Positions 8,368-20,354 are shown, counted from the first letter of the stretch. The stretch is DNA of 64,000 bases from Polyangia bacterium (GCA_036268875.1 DATATI010000046.1:1-64000); one strand, 5' to 3'. Numbers and translations are program-made. Notes: a model not told the origin generated them from the letters alone.

Positions 8368-8834
8368 TGGCAGGCCTCGCAGCTTTCCGGGTTCTCCAGC
8401 GAGCACGCCACGGCGCTGGCATCAGCAGCGGCCGGCGCTGGCGCCGGGGATTCGGCGACGGTGGCCTTGGCGATCTGCGTGGCCGGGCGCGACCGCAGGT
8501 AGTACGTCGTCTTCAAGCCTTTTTTCCAGGCGTGAAAGTACATCGACGACAGCTGCCCGATGTTCGGACTCTCGACGAACAGATTCAAAGACTGACTTTG
8601 GTCGATGAAGGCGCCGCGGTCAGCGGCCATGTCGATCAGCGACCGCATCGGCACCTCCCAGACAGTGCGATAAATCTCCCGCAGCTCGGCCGGCAGCTCT
8701 GGCAACGCCTGCACCGAGCCCTCGGCCAGCTTCAGTCGGCCGCGGATGGTCTCCGTCCACAGCCCCAGTTGCTTGAGCTCGGCGACCAGGTAACGGTTGA
8801 CCTGCAAGAAGTCGGTTTGCGAACAGAGAACCAC
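8364..8834 (-). pseudogene. nrdA: C-terminal fragment of ribonucleotide reductase alpha subunit (nrdA)
   Basis: Only about the last 150 of roughly 800 residues of a class I alpha subunit remain. The similarity starts near FLQVNRYLVAELKQLGLW and continues through RGAFIDQSQSLNLFVESPN and MYFHAWKKGLKTTYYLRSRP. It ends with the redox-active Cys tail CSLENPESCEACQ, like the eukaryotic/RRM1-type C-terminus. The catalytic barrel is absent: upstream sequence (8835-8897) shows no further similarity, and another small gene follows. The GTG at 8834 is incidental. It lies directly before nrdB with a four-base overlap, so this was once a normal nrdAB operon. Confidence 0.85.
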
Positions 8835-8897
8835 AACGGGCGGTGGCTTTGGGGCGTCCCCACCGACATTGCACCGGCTGGCAATGGATCCCCGGCT

Positions 8898-9128
8898 TCA
8901 GTGCAATGCGATCGGAAGAACCTCGGCTTCGTCCAAGCCCAGAGCGTCCATTTGCATCGTCAGCGGCCCGGTGTCGGGCACGCCGGCATCAAGTGCGGCC
9001 GTCGCGCCGATCGACGCCGCCGCCTGCGCGCGCGGTTGATCCGGCTGGCAACGACTGATCGAAATTCCCAGACCCAGACCTGCCGCCACCAGCAGCGCCC
9101 CGATTGTCATCCCCTGTCGCTTGTCCAT
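8898..9128 (-). CDS. Small membrane-anchored hypothetical protein
   Basis: This 76-residue protein has one N-terminal hydrophobic helix (MTIGALLVAAGLGLGISIS) after a basic start, MDKRQG. A short Ala/Asp-rich tail ending DEAEVLPIALH lies outside the membrane. The Cys after the helix is in SRC, which is not a good lipobox. The ATG at 9128 has GGGGGAG upstream. No family is recognised. It lies just upstream of the nrdA fragment on the same strand, where the missing front of nrdA would be. Confidence 0.5.
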   Translation of the reverse strand: MDKRQGMTIGALLVAAGLGLGISISRCQPDQPRAQAAASIGATAALDAGVPDTGPLTMQMDALGLDEAEVLPIALH

Positions 9129-9179
9129 GATTCGCTCCCCCAACAACCACCGACGGCGGGTCGATGTGAATGAATCTGC

Positions 9180-9389
9180 CTACTTTTTTTTCGCCGGGAC
9201 CTTGCCGCCCGCGCGACGCGCCTCCGACAGGCCGATGGCGACGGCCTGTTTGCGACTGGTCACCTTCTTGCCGCTGCGGCCCGAGCGCAACGTCCCGGCC
9301 TTCGCTTCGTGCATCACCTTCTTGACCTTGCGACCGGCCAGCGGGCTATAGCGTCGCTTCTTGCTCGTGGATCTCGTCTTCTTCGGCAT
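9180..9389 (-). CDS. DUF6496 small basic protein
   Basis: This 69-residue, Lys/Arg-rich protein matches the DUF6496 family. The core reads RKVKKVMHEAKAGTLRSG, then KKVTSRKQAVAIGLSEARRAGGKVP, and ends in a basic KKK tail. The family has no settled function; the charge suggests nucleic-acid binding, which is inference. The start ATG at 9389 has CGGAGG upstream. It is separated from the debranching-enzyme gene by about 95 bases with no other gene. Confidence 0.8.
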   Translation of the reverse strand: MPKKTRSTSKKRRYSPLAGRKVKKVMHEAKAGTLRSGRSGKKVTSRKQAVAIGLSEARRAGGKVPAKKK

Positions 9390-9483
9390 GTCGTAACCTC
9401 CGCCCGAAACAAGTTCACGTGACGTGCCAAGCGCGACGCCCGATAGTTGACGACCGACGCGCCCGCGACGACGACGCGTGGTT

Positions 9484-11522
9484 TCAGGAAGGTAACGAAT
9501 TGTTACCGCGTCTCGGCGCGCGCGGTTGATCGCGCACCTGATCCAGCGCGCGCAACAGCTCGGCCACGCCCCATGCCTGGGCCACGCACCCACGTGGCTG
9601 GAACGGTTCCTCGGCGTCGAAGACCTCCGCTACTTGCCCGGCGCAGCTCCGTCGCAGATGTTCCGCCAGGGCGCCCAACCGTTCGCGCACTTTCGGCCGG
9701 GCGCTGCGATCCACGCGCAAGAGCGCGTCCACATATGGCCCGATAAGCCAGCTCCACACTGTTCCTTGATGGTAGGCCGAGTCGCGCGTCTTCAGATCGC
9801 CGTGATAGTTGGCCTGATAGCCCGGGCTGCCTGGCGCCAGCGAGCGCAACCCAAACGGCGTCAGCAGTTTATCCTCGACCACCGACAGCACCGCCTGCCA
9901 GCGATCGTCGCGCAACACCGCGTGCGGCAATGAGATGGCCAGCAATTGATTGGGGCGCAGCAGCCGGTCGGCCTTGGTCTCGGGCCCGTCGATGACGTCG
10001 TAGAGGTAACCTCCGTCGCCGAACCAGAAGCGCTGGTTGAAAGACGCCGCCACCTGGTCGGCGCGGGTTTGAAAGGCGGGCACGTCGTCCGGCCGATTGA
10101 GATCCTTCATCCAGCCCGCCATGAGCGACAGCGCGTTGAACCAAAGGGCGTTGATCTCGACCGCTTTCCCTCGTCGCGGCGTCACCACCCAATCCCCGCA
10201 CTTGGCGTCCATCCAGGTCAGCGCATAGCCGTCCTCACCTTGCGACAGCAGCCCGTCCGTGGCGTCGACACGAATGCCAAAACGCGTGCCGGTGATGTGC
10301 AGCGCGACGATGGTCTCCAGCAGCGGCAAAAGCTCGCGCAGGAAGGCCTGATCGCCGGTGTAGGCCAGATAGCGATCCAGCGCATGGAAGAACCACAGCG
10401 TGGCATCAGCGGTGTGGTAAAGGCCGTCCGATGATCCCTCCGGAAACAGATTGGGGACGAGGCCATTGCGCACGTAGCCGGCGAAGGTCCGCAAGATCCA
10501 GCGCGCCTCCCGGTGGCGCTCGGTCAAAAGACACAGGCCCTCCAGCGAGATCATCGTGTCGCGGCCCCAGTCGGTGAACCAGTGATACCCGGCGATGATG
10601 CTGCGCAGGCTGTCGCCGCGCGCCTGCGCCCGCACGGCGTCGGCGTTGCGCCCCACCGGCGAGACGATGAACTGATCCGCCGCCAGGACCAGCTGCCCTT
10701 CCGTCTGCTCGCCTTCACCCAGTTTCGCCCGCGCGATCAGATTGCGCCGGCGTTCCAGCTCGCAGCCGTGCAGGTCGATCGGATCCAAGGACCGCAGCGT
10801 CTCCCAATCTTCGGCCGAGGCCACGAAGGTCGCCGCCGATCCTTTTTGCAGCGTCACGTCGAATCGGCCGCGTGACCACAGCGCCCCGCGCCAGTCGTAA
10901 CCGCGCGCCTCTTCGATCGGATAGTCCACCGGGCTTTGCGCCGTCGGCTCGAACATGAAGGCGGTGCGGCCGTCTTGTACGAACATCCGGAGCGGCGGGT
11001 ACGGGCCGATCGACGACAGCTCGAACCGATCTTCGGTCAGCGAGATGGTGTACGCCGGCAGGTGCGAGGCCACCGACGCCTCGTGCGGGCGAATCTGGAT
11101 GGCCGGCCGCAGACCCAGCGACAACGAATCGGGCCCGTCCAGCAGCCGATAGATGACCGCCACGGTGTTCTGGCGCGCCGGCAAGAACAGGCGCCTTTCC
11201 AGGCGCAGGTCGTCGATGGTGAAGGTCCACACCGGCAACCCCAGCTCCAATCGAAACTCGGCCAGGGCGCCGGTGTCGGCGCCCGACAGCAACACCTGCC
11301 GCCCGTCCGGCATCACCACCCAATCGCTCAGTTGGTTCAGCATCATCGTGCGCCCCAGCGGGTTGCGCAGCGACGCCACCAGCAGGCCGTGAAACCGCCG
11401 GGTGATCACGCCGCCCACGGTGCCCGACGCGTAACCGCCGATGCCGTTGGCGACGATCCACTCTCGCTGGGCCAGCACCGCCGCCGGCGTCGTTCCGCGG
11501 GTGTAAATCACCAGGGTGGGAA

Positions 11523-11526
<4 letters not shown>
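9484..11526 (-). CDS. Glycogen debranching enzyme (amylo-alpha-1,6-glucosidase type, GH133)
   Basis: This 680-residue enzyme trims branches from glycogen-type glucans. It has the bacterial/archaeal GDE layout: an N-terminal beta domain (REWIVANGIGGYASGTVGG and RRFHGLLVASLRNPLGR) and a C-terminal (alpha/alpha)6 catalytic barrel from about residue 290. Recognisable barrel segments are GYHWFTDWGRDTMISLEG, LVPNLFPEGSSDGLYHTADA and NQLLAISLPHAVL. Translation starts at a GTG that overlaps the treY stop (GTGA), so it is coupled to treY. Together with treY, treZ and treX-malQ it forms a glycogen-to-trehalose block. The last coding bases contain a small dyad, GGTAAC-N5-GTTACC, at 9491-9507. Confidence 0.93.
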
Positions 11527-14375
<2,849 letters not shown>

Positions 14376-14412
14376 CCCTCACCGTTGCCCGGCAAGGGGA
14401 TACCAGAAGCGT

Positions 14413-14446
14413 GCCAGCGGCGGGGGCGCCCGCAGGCGCCGCTGGC
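14413..14446. repeat. Stem-loop in the treY leader
   Basis: Perfect 10-bp arms GCCAGCGGCG (14413-14422) and CGCCGCTGGC (14437-14446) enclose a 14-base loop. The structure lies in the 5' region of treY, 38 bases before its ATG, in the 234-base gap shared with the divergent YihY gene. No T-run follows, so a terminator is unlikely. A leader-RNA or operator role is possible but untested. Confidence 0.4.
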
Positions 14447-14609
14447 CGACGCAATCCGCGTCGTTCGCCACCACGAAAGTCGACGCCGGCGTCACCGCCC
14501 GGTGGCTCGTCACTGATTCGTAACGATCGAGACCGACGGCGCCGCTGATTCTCCGTCGCGCCTTGCCCGCGGCTTCGGCTTTCTTAGTTTCTCGGCAGGA
14601 GGTCTGCTG

Positions 14610-15602
14610 ATGCGATTGCCCGGTGGCGGCCAGATGGCTTTCAAGACGCTGCTCAAACGCCTGTACGAGGAGTACGACAACGACGGACTGGCCGACAGCG
14701 CGGCGGCGCTGAGCTACTACTTCATCTTCGCCGTCTTCCCGCTGCTGTTTTGTATCGCCACCCTGGCGGCGTTCGCTCCGTTCGCCGCCAACTGGTTGTG
14801 GACCTTCCTTGATCGCGTGCGGCCGCTGGTTCCCGGCGACGCCATGAGTGTTGTCGATCAGCAGGCGCACGCGCTGGTCTCGCGCACGCATCCCAAGCTG
14901 CTGACGTTGGGTTTGCTGACCGCGCTTTACGGCGCCTCCCGCGGCGTGGACGCGGTTCGCAAGGCGTTGAACCTGGCCTACGACGTCAAAGAATCGCGGC
15001 CGGTCTGGAAGACCGAGATGATCGCCTTCGGAATGACCATCGGCGGCGCCGTTCTGGTGCTGATGGGGATCGCCGCGCTGGTGGCGGGCGGCGGCGCTGG
15101 CTTCTGGCTGGCCAAGCATGTCGGCATCGCCGACGTTTACGTGTTCGCCTGGAAATGGTTGCGCTGGCCGATCACCGCCGCACTGATCATGCTCGCGGCG
15201 GCGCTGGCTTATTTTTTACTTCCCGACGTCAAGCAGCAGTTCAAGTACATCACCCCGGGATCGGTGGTGGGCACGCTGCTGTGGTTGCTGGCCACCTGGG
15301 CCTTCGGCGAGTACGTCGCTCACTTTGCCAACTACAGCGTCACGTACGGATCGATCGGCGGCATGATCATCCTGCTGACCTGGTTTTACATCGCCGGCTT
15401 TCTGTTTCTGATCGGCGGCGAGCTGAACGCCATCCTTGAACACGCATCGGTGAGCGGCAAATCGCCGGGCGCGCGCGCCGAGGGCGACGCCGCGCCCCCG
15501 CCCGGGGAACGTCCCAGCGCCATGCCGGTGGGCGCCAGTGACAAGGCCAAAGTCGCGGAAAAATCCCACGTGCCCGCGCCGACGACGGGCGCGCCCACCT
15601 GA
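14610..15602 (+). CDS. YihY/BrkB family inner-membrane protein
   Basis: This 330-residue polytopic membrane protein belongs to the YihY (BrkB, formerly 'RNase BN') family, whose transport or envelope role is undefined. It has about six hydrophobic helices: YYFIFAVFPLLFCIATL, MTIGGAVLVLMGIAALV, WPITAALIMLAAALAYFLLP, GTLLWLLATWAF and MIILLTWFYIAGFLFLIGG among them. Family motifs include DGLADSAAALSYYFIFAVFPLL and KQQFKYITPGSVVGT, and the usual GGELNAILEH end. The C-terminal 50 residues are Pro/Ala-rich and disordered. CAGGAGG lies upstream of the ATG. It sits between the two halves of the trehalose block without evident link. Confidence 0.92.
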   Translation: MRLPGGGQMAFKTLLKRLYEEYDNDGLADSAAALSYYFIFAVFPLLFCIATLAAFAPFAANWLWTFLDRVRPLVPGDAMSVVDQQAHALVSRTHPKLLTLGLLTALYGASRGVDAVRKALNLAYDVKESRPVWKTEMIAFGMTIGGAVLVLMGIAALVAGGGAGFWLAKHVGIADVYVFAWKWLRWPITAALIMLAAALAYFLLPDVKQQFKYITPGSVVGTLLWLLATWAFGEYVAHFANYSVTYGSIGGMIILLTWFYIAGFLFLIGGELNAILEHASVSGKSPGARAEGDAAPPPGERPSAMPVGASDKAKVAEKSHVPAPTTGAPT

Positions 15603-15630
15603 TATCGGCTTCCAGCCCAGGCCGGAGGAT

Positions 15631-15675
15631 TTGACACGGCATGGCCTTGCCCAGCGTATATATCTGCCATATACA
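15631..15675 (+). promoter_or_regulatory. Putative brnTA promoter with operator dyad
   Basis: Two promoter readings are possible. A consensus -35 TTGACA (15631-15636) faces a TATATA at 15657, with a long 20-base spacer. TTGCCC (15647-15652) and TATACA (15670-15675) are spaced exactly 17. The dyad GTATAT-N7-ATATAC (15656-15674) overlaps both. BrnA antitoxins autoregulate their operons, so this dyad is a good operator candidate. With the second reading, transcription would begin at or next to the brnT GTG at 15682. Confidence 0.45.
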
Positions 15676-15681
15676 GAGTGA

Positions 15682-15999
15682 GTGGCTGGTTTTCCGGATG
15701 AGCTCGCGCTTAGTACCGGTTTTGAGTGGGACGACGGGAATGCGGATAAGAACTGGACCCTCCATGAGGTATCGCGGGGCGAGGCGGAGGAAGTGTTCTT
15801 CAATCGACCGATTCTGGTCGCGCCCGATGCCAAACACTCGCCAAAAGAGAAGCGCTATGCTGCCCTCGGGAAGACGAACAGCGGTCGCGGACTCACGATC
15901 GTGTTCACCATCCGCGGCAGTCTTGTGCGAGTGATTTCGGCGCGGGACATGAGCAGACGTGAAAGGAGGATCTATGAAGAAACGAGCATCAAAAAATGA
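15682..15999 (+). CDS. brnT: BrnT family toxin (ribonuclease)
   Basis: BrnT is the RelE-fold ribonuclease toxin of type II BrnTA modules. The 105-residue protein has the family pattern: FEWDDGNADKNWTLHEVSRGEAEEVFFN at the front, a KRYAALGKTNSGRGLTIVFTIRG core, and the C-terminal VRVISARDMSRRERRIYEE. The GTG at 15682 is the first start in frame after the promoter-like region; no clear ribosome site precedes it. Its last 26 bases overlap the antitoxin gene, the usual brnT-brnA order. The pair sits between the YihY gene and treX-malQ, next to a gene remnant, which suggests an acquired island. Confidence 0.85.
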   Translation: MAGFPDELALSTGFEWDDGNADKNWTLHEVSRGEAEEVFFNRPILVAPDAKHSPKEKRYAALGKTNSGRGLTIVFTIRGSLVRVISARDMSRRERRIYEETSIKK

Positions 16000-16270
16000 A
16001 GCCGGGACGGTTCCGGCATTCGCGAACGAAGATGAGGAACGGAAGTTTTGGGCGACTCACGACGCAGCCGACTTCTTCGACTGGGGGCAGGTAGCTCAGC
16101 CGGCCTTCCCAAGCCTGAAGCCGTCTACTGAATCTATCTCTCTTCGACTGCCGGTTTCGATGCTTGATGAACTGAAGGCTCTGGCTAACAAGCGCGACGT
16201 GCCCTACCAGTCGCTGATGAAAATGTACCTCTCGGAGCAGATCCGGAGAGATCGGAAGAAAGCGTCGTGA
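15974..16270 (+). CDS. brnA: BrnA-like/CopG-type antitoxin
   Basis: This 98-residue antitoxin partners BrnT. The N-terminal half holds FWATHDAADFFDW and the C-terminal half a ribbon-helix-helix fold (TESISLRLPVSMLDELKALA, then RDVPYQSLMKMYLSEQI). That order, a toxin-contact segment followed by a DNA-binding domain, is typical. A strong AAAGGAGGA at 15962-15969 sets the ATG at 15974 within the end of brnT. The strong site here against a weak one for brnT fits the need for antitoxin excess. It probably represses the promoter at 15631-15675. Confidence 0.85.
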   Translation: MKKRASKNEAGTVPAFANEDEERKFWATHDAADFFDWGQVAQPAFPSLKPSTESISLRLPVSMLDELKALANKRDVPYQSLMKMYLSEQIRRDRKKAS

Positions 16271-16401
16271 CGCCTAAGGCGTTGCAGTGGACGGGCGCTT
16301 CGCGCCGCTGCTGAACGCCTGGCGCGTTCGCCCGGTGATTCAGAAGGGCTTGCAAAGGTCTGCGTCGCGGCCGATGTTTTTCGCCAAGGAGGAGTCTCTC
16401 G

Positions 16402-16503
16402 ATGACGATCACCATCACGGCCTTTGAACGCTCATCCGATGGCGGCAAGGGACTGGCGCGTGATACGCGCGTTCGCTGGGGCGCTGGGCGGACCTGCCAG
16501 TAG
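16402..16503 (+). pseudogene. Remnant of a glutathione S-transferase family gene (N-terminal end)
   Basis: Within the 298-base gap between brnA and treX-malQ there is a good AAGGAGGAG site and an ATG. The following 26 codons read MTITITAFERSSDGGKGLAR and continue to RVRW. This matches, from memory, the start of a bacterial GST-family protein whose next residues would be ALEEVGQPY. The frame shifts right after RVRW and stops at 16501, and no thioredoxin-fold body follows. The rest of the gap shows nothing recognisable. Confidence 0.55.
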
Positions 16504-16568
16504 TGGCGTGAGCAACCGGGAACATCCGTTGCGGTGTCCGGGGACATCGTTAACACTGGTCCGAGCGG

Positions 16569-19500
16569 TCAGTCCTCCCCGTTCCCCGTCGCGCGCTTCG
16601 CCTCGGCCATGATGTGGGCCAGACGGTCCGCGGTGGCGCTGTCGGCTCGCAGCGCGTCGATGTCCGTGGGCATGCGGTAGCGCCAGTTGTTGGGATCGAC
16701 CTTGCCCGGCACGTTGATGCGCTCGCGTGCGCCCAGGGCGTTTTGAAACGAGACCAGCGACAGCGCCGAAGCGGCCGCCGCGATGGCGGACAGCAAGGCG
16801 TCGCGCACCTGATCGTCGAACGACCTTTTCGGATCCAGGCCGCGCAGCGCGGGCACGTTGGCGATCAGATCGGCGCGTTCTTCGGACGGCAGGTGATCCC
16901 ACCAGTCGGCGTTGCTGTCGGTGTCGTGGGTCGAGTTGGTGGCCACCGACAGGCCCGGCCAGCGGCCGGGATCGCGAAAGTGGCCGTCCTCTTTTTCCCA
17001 GCGCAGCACGCGGTATCCCGGGATGTCCAGGCGATCCAGCGACGGGCGCAGGAAGTCCGGCAGGCTGCCCAGGTCCTCGGCCACCACCTCGCCGAAGTGA
17101 CGGAACATCCGCATGATGGTCTCGCCAAGACGCAGCTGCCCATCCGGATCGGCCGGAAAAAAACCGCCTTCCTTGCTGTCCGGCGAGCGGACGTAGGTGC
17201 GGTAATAGCCGGCCACGTGATCGATGCGCAGCAAGCTGAACAGCGCGCCGGCCCGTTCGGCACGCGCGCGCAACCAGCGAAAGTCCGACCGCCACAAGGC
17301 ATCCCAGTCGTACGCCGGCAGGCCCCAGTCCTGCGCCTGGCCGCCCCGATCGACCGGCGGCGCGCCCACGCGAAGGTCGGTGCGAAAGTTCTGGCCGTTC
17401 GCCCAGACGTCGGAGGAATCCATCGCCACCGTGAACGGTAGATCGCCCATCAGCTCGACGCCGGCGCTGCTGGCGTCGCGGCGGGCCTGGCGCCATTGCC
17501 GATCAAGCTGCCACTGCACCCACGCGACCTGCAGCAACAGCCGTTCGTTCTTGCGTCGCAGCTCGGCCATCGCGTCGGGGGTGCGGCTGCGCAGACCGGA
17601 CGGCCAATCAGTCCAGGATTTCTTCTGCTGGTCATGCACGGTGGCGAACAAGGCAAAGTCATCCAGCCAGCTCCGCTGTTCGCGCACGAACATGGTCAGC
17701 TCATCGCGCCGGCTGGTGCGCTTGCGCCAGTGTTCGTCGACGAATCGATCGAAGGCCAGGCGGATGGCCGCCGCCTTCACCTCACGAACGCCGCCCCAGT
17801 CAACCGCCGGTTCCCGGCCAAGTTCAGTCAAGCGCCGCTGCACGTCGGACGGCAACGCTTGCCGCCCTCCCGCGGCCTTGAAATCCTCGCAGGCGTCCAG
17901 CGACAGGTACACCGGATCCAGCGCAAATGCCGAGGACGCCGCGTACGGGCTGGCGTCAACAGAAGTGGTGACGTTCACCGGCAACAGCTGCAACACTGAA
18001 AAGCCGGCGCTGCGCGCCCAGCCGGCGAACTCTGGCAGATCGGCGATCTCCCCGATGCCCCAGTTGTCCTTTCGGCGCAACGAAAACAGCGGCATCACCA
18101 CGCCCGCCCGACGGCGCGCCTCGCCCATGGCAAAGCCGCTGGTGCCAGCCCACGGCGACATCGGCGCGCGCATGGCCGCCACTCGATCGGGCGCCGGCAA
18201 AGCGTGCGCCGCCTCCGCCGACAGCGGTTGGCGCATGATCACCATCCCGTGTGCCGCCACCTGATAATCACCCGACACCGACGGCGCATCGCCGGCCGGC
18301 GCATCGTGCGTGGTGTCCAGCTCGACCAGCCACTCGGCGCCGGCCTGGCCTTCGGGCAGCTTGAAGCGCATCGGTTCATGATGGGCGTTCATCAGCACCA
18401 GCAGGCTGTCACCGGTCAGTCGGCTGCCCCGATCGTCGATCACCGAGATGGCGTCGCCGCCCAGCATGAAGCCCAGCGATCGCAGCCAGGGCCGCTGCCA
18501 GTCGCGCGGGCGCATCTCCGATCCGTCGGGCCGCAGCCAGGTCAGATCCTTTGAAAGCGACTCCCACACCCGATCGCCCTGAAAAAACCGCCAGGTCTGC
18601 AGCACCGGCAGCTTCTGGCGCAGCTCGATCAACTTGCGCGTGAAGCCCAGCAGCTTGCGGCGGCGATCGTCCAGCTTCCAGTCGACCCAGGAGATCTCGT
18701 TGTCCTGGCAATAGGCGTTGTTGTTGCCACGCTGGGTCCGGCCCATCTCGTCGCCGGCCAGCAGCATCGGCACGCCTTGGGCCATGAACAGGGTGGTCAG
18801 GAGATTGCGCTTTTGCCGCTCGCGCAGCTCGTTGATGGCCGCGTCGTCGGTCTCGCCTTCGGCGCCGTGGTTCCACGACTGGTTGTCGTCGTTGCCGTCG
18901 CGGTTCTCCTCGCCATTGGCTTCGTTGTGTTTTCCGCCGTAGGTCACCAGATCGTGCAGCGTGAAGCCGTCGTGGCAGGTGACGAAGTTGATCCCAGCCT
19001 GCGGTTGCCGCCGCTCGCCCTGGTACAGATCCGCCGATCCGGCCAGCCGATAGCCGACCTCCGACGCCAGGTTGTCGTCGCCTTTCCAGTACCGGCGCAG
19101 CGAATTGCGAAAGCGATCGTTCCACTCGCGCCACGGCGCCGGGAAATTTCCCACCTGGTAACCGCCCATGCCCAGATCCCACGGCTCGGCGATCAGCTTC
19201 ACCCGCGACAGCACCGGGTCCTGGTTGATGATCTGAAAGATGGGCGCGTGGCGATCGAACTCGCCCAGGCGGACGCGGCCGATGGTGCTGGCCAGATCGA
19301 AGCGGAAGCCGTCGACGTGCATCTCGCCCACCCAGTAGCGCAGCGAATCGACGATCAGGCGCGCCGCCTCCGGGTGGGAAGCGTTGACGCTGTTGCCGGC
19401 GCCGGTGAAATCCAGATAGTGCCGCGGTTCGGGCATCAGCCAGTAGTAGGTCTTGTTGTCGATCCCACGCAGGCTCAGCGTCGGGCCAAGGTGGTTGCCC

Positions 19501-20354
19501 TCGGCGGTGTGGTTGTAGACGACGTCCAGGATGACTTCGATGCCGGCGGCGTGCAGCGCCTTGACCATCGCCTTGAACTCGCTGACCTGGGCGCCGGGCG
19601 CGCGCCGGCTACCGTATTGCTGCGACGGCGCGAAATATCCCAGCGTGCTGTAGCCCCAGTAATTGCGCAGGCCTTTTTCCTCCAGAAAACCCTCGTCGAC
19701 GGCTTCGTGCACCGGCAGCAGCTCGACCGCGGTGACGCCCAGCCGCTGCAGGTGTCCGATCGCCAACGGGTGACCGAGGCCCGCGTAGGTGCCGCGCAAC
19801 TCATCGGGGATCTCCGGGTGCAGCTTGGTGAATCCTTTGACGTGCAGCTCGTAGATGACGGTGGAGCTCCACGGCACGTTCGGGGCGTGGTCTCGCCCCC
19901 AATCGAAGAAGTCGCTGACCACCACGCCCTTGGGCACGCCGGCGGCGCTGTCGCGCTTGTCGAAAGACAGATCGGCCGCCGGATCGTCGGTTGTATAGCC
20001 TTGCACCGCCGCTTTCCAGTCGACCTGGCCGTGGACGGCCTTGGCGTAAGGATCCACCAGCAGCTTGTGCGGATTGCAGCGGTGGCCCTGTTCCGGCTGA
20101 TACGGGCCGTGAACGCGCAGGCCGTACAGCGCACCCGGCTCTAGCCCCGGGACGTAGCCGTGCCAGACAAAATCATTGGCCTCCAGCAGATCGAAGCGGC
20201 CGGTCTCGTTGGCCGGATGGGCAGGATCGTACAGACACACCTCGACGCGGGTGGCGACGCGCGAGTAAACCGCAAAGTTGACGCCGGCGCCGTCGAAGGT
20301 GGCGCCCCTGGGGAATGCCCTGCCCGGCCAGATCTCGCGCGGTGCTGCTGCCAT
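16569..20354 (-). CDS. Fused glycogen debranching enzyme (TreX/GlgX) and 4-alpha-glucanotransferase (MalQ)
   Basis: This 1261-residue protein joins two enzymes. Residues about 1-710 are an isoamylase-type TreX/GlgX (GH13_11), with VVYNHTAEGN, DGFRFDLAS (nucleophile), LIAEPWD (acid/base) and NFVTCHDGFTLHDLV. Residues about 745-1255 are an amylomaltase MalQ (GH77), with DASPYAASSAFALDP, DLPFTVAMDSSDVW, LLRIDHVAGYYR (nucleophile), VVAEDLGSLPD (acid/base) and NSTHDTDSNADWW. The first cuts alpha-1,6 branches and the second disproportionates short glucans, so the fusion would feed linear maltodextrins to TreY/TreZ. The ATG at 20354 overlaps the treZ stop by one base (TGATG). A longer GTG start 45 bases upstream is less likely. 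Confidence 0.93.
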   Translation of the reverse strand: MAAAPREIWPGRAFPRGATFDGAGVNFAVYSRVATRVEVCLYDPAHPANETGRFDLLEANDFVWHGYVPGLEPGALYGLRVHGPYQPEQGHRCNPHKLLVDPYAKAVHGQVDWKAAVQGYTTDDPAADLSFDKRDSAAGVPKGVVVSDFFDWGRDHAPNVPWSSTVIYELHVKGFTKLHPEIPDELRGTYAGLGHPLAIGHLQRLGVTAVELLPVHEAVDEGFLEEKGLRNYWGYSTLGYFAPSQQYGSRRAPGAQVSEFKAMVKALHAAGIEVILDVVYNHTAEGNHLGPTLSLRGIDNKTYYWLMPEPRHYLDFTGAGNSVNASHPEAARLIVDSLRYWVGEMHVDGFRFDLASTIGRVRLGEFDRHAPIFQIINQDPVLSRVKLIAEPWDLGMGGYQVGNFPAPWREWNDRFRNSLRRYWKGDDNLASEVGYRLAGSADLYQGERRQPQAGINFVTCHDGFTLHDLVTYGGKHNEANGEENRDGNDDNQSWNHGAEGETDDAAINELRERQKRNLLTTLFMAQGVPMLLAGDEMGRTQRGNNNAYCQDNEISWVDWKLDDRRRKLLGFTRKLIELRQKLPVLQTWRFFQGDRVWESLSKDLTWLRPDGSEMRPRDWQRPWLRSLGFMLGGDAISVIDDRGSRLTGDSLLVLMNAHHEPMRFKLPEGQAGAEWLVELDTTHDAPAGDAPSVSGDYQVAAHGMVIMRQPLSAEAAHALPAPDRVAAMRAPMSPWAGTSGFAMGEARRRAGVVMPLFSLRRKDNWGIGEIADLPEFAGWARSAGFSVLQLLPVNVTTSVDASPYAASSAFALDPVYLSLDACEDFKAAGGRQALPSDVQRRLTELGREPAVDWGGVREVKAAAIRLAFDRFVDEHWRKRTSRRDELTMFVREQRSWLDDFALFATVHDQQKKSWTDWPSGLRSRTPDAMAELRRKNERLLLQVAWVQWQLDRQWRQARRDASSAGVELMGDLPFTVAMDSSDVWANGQNFRTDLRVGAPPVDRGGQAQDWGLPAYDWDALWRSDFRWLRARAERAGALFSLLRIDHVAGYYRTYVRSPDSKEGGFFPADPDGQLRLGETIMRMFRHFGEVVAEDLGSLPDFLRPSLDRLDIPGYRVLRWEKEDGHFRDPGRWPGLSVATNSTHDTDSNADWWDHLPSEERADLIANVPALRGLDPKRSFDDQVRDALLSAIAAAASALSLVSFQNALGARERINVPGKVDPNNWRYRMPTDIDALRADSATADRLAHIMAEAKRATGNGED

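Noticed and set aside
14379-15119. 246-residue minus-strand frame under the YihY gene
   Set aside because: Overlaps a well-defined membrane protein on the other strand and has no recognisable domain.
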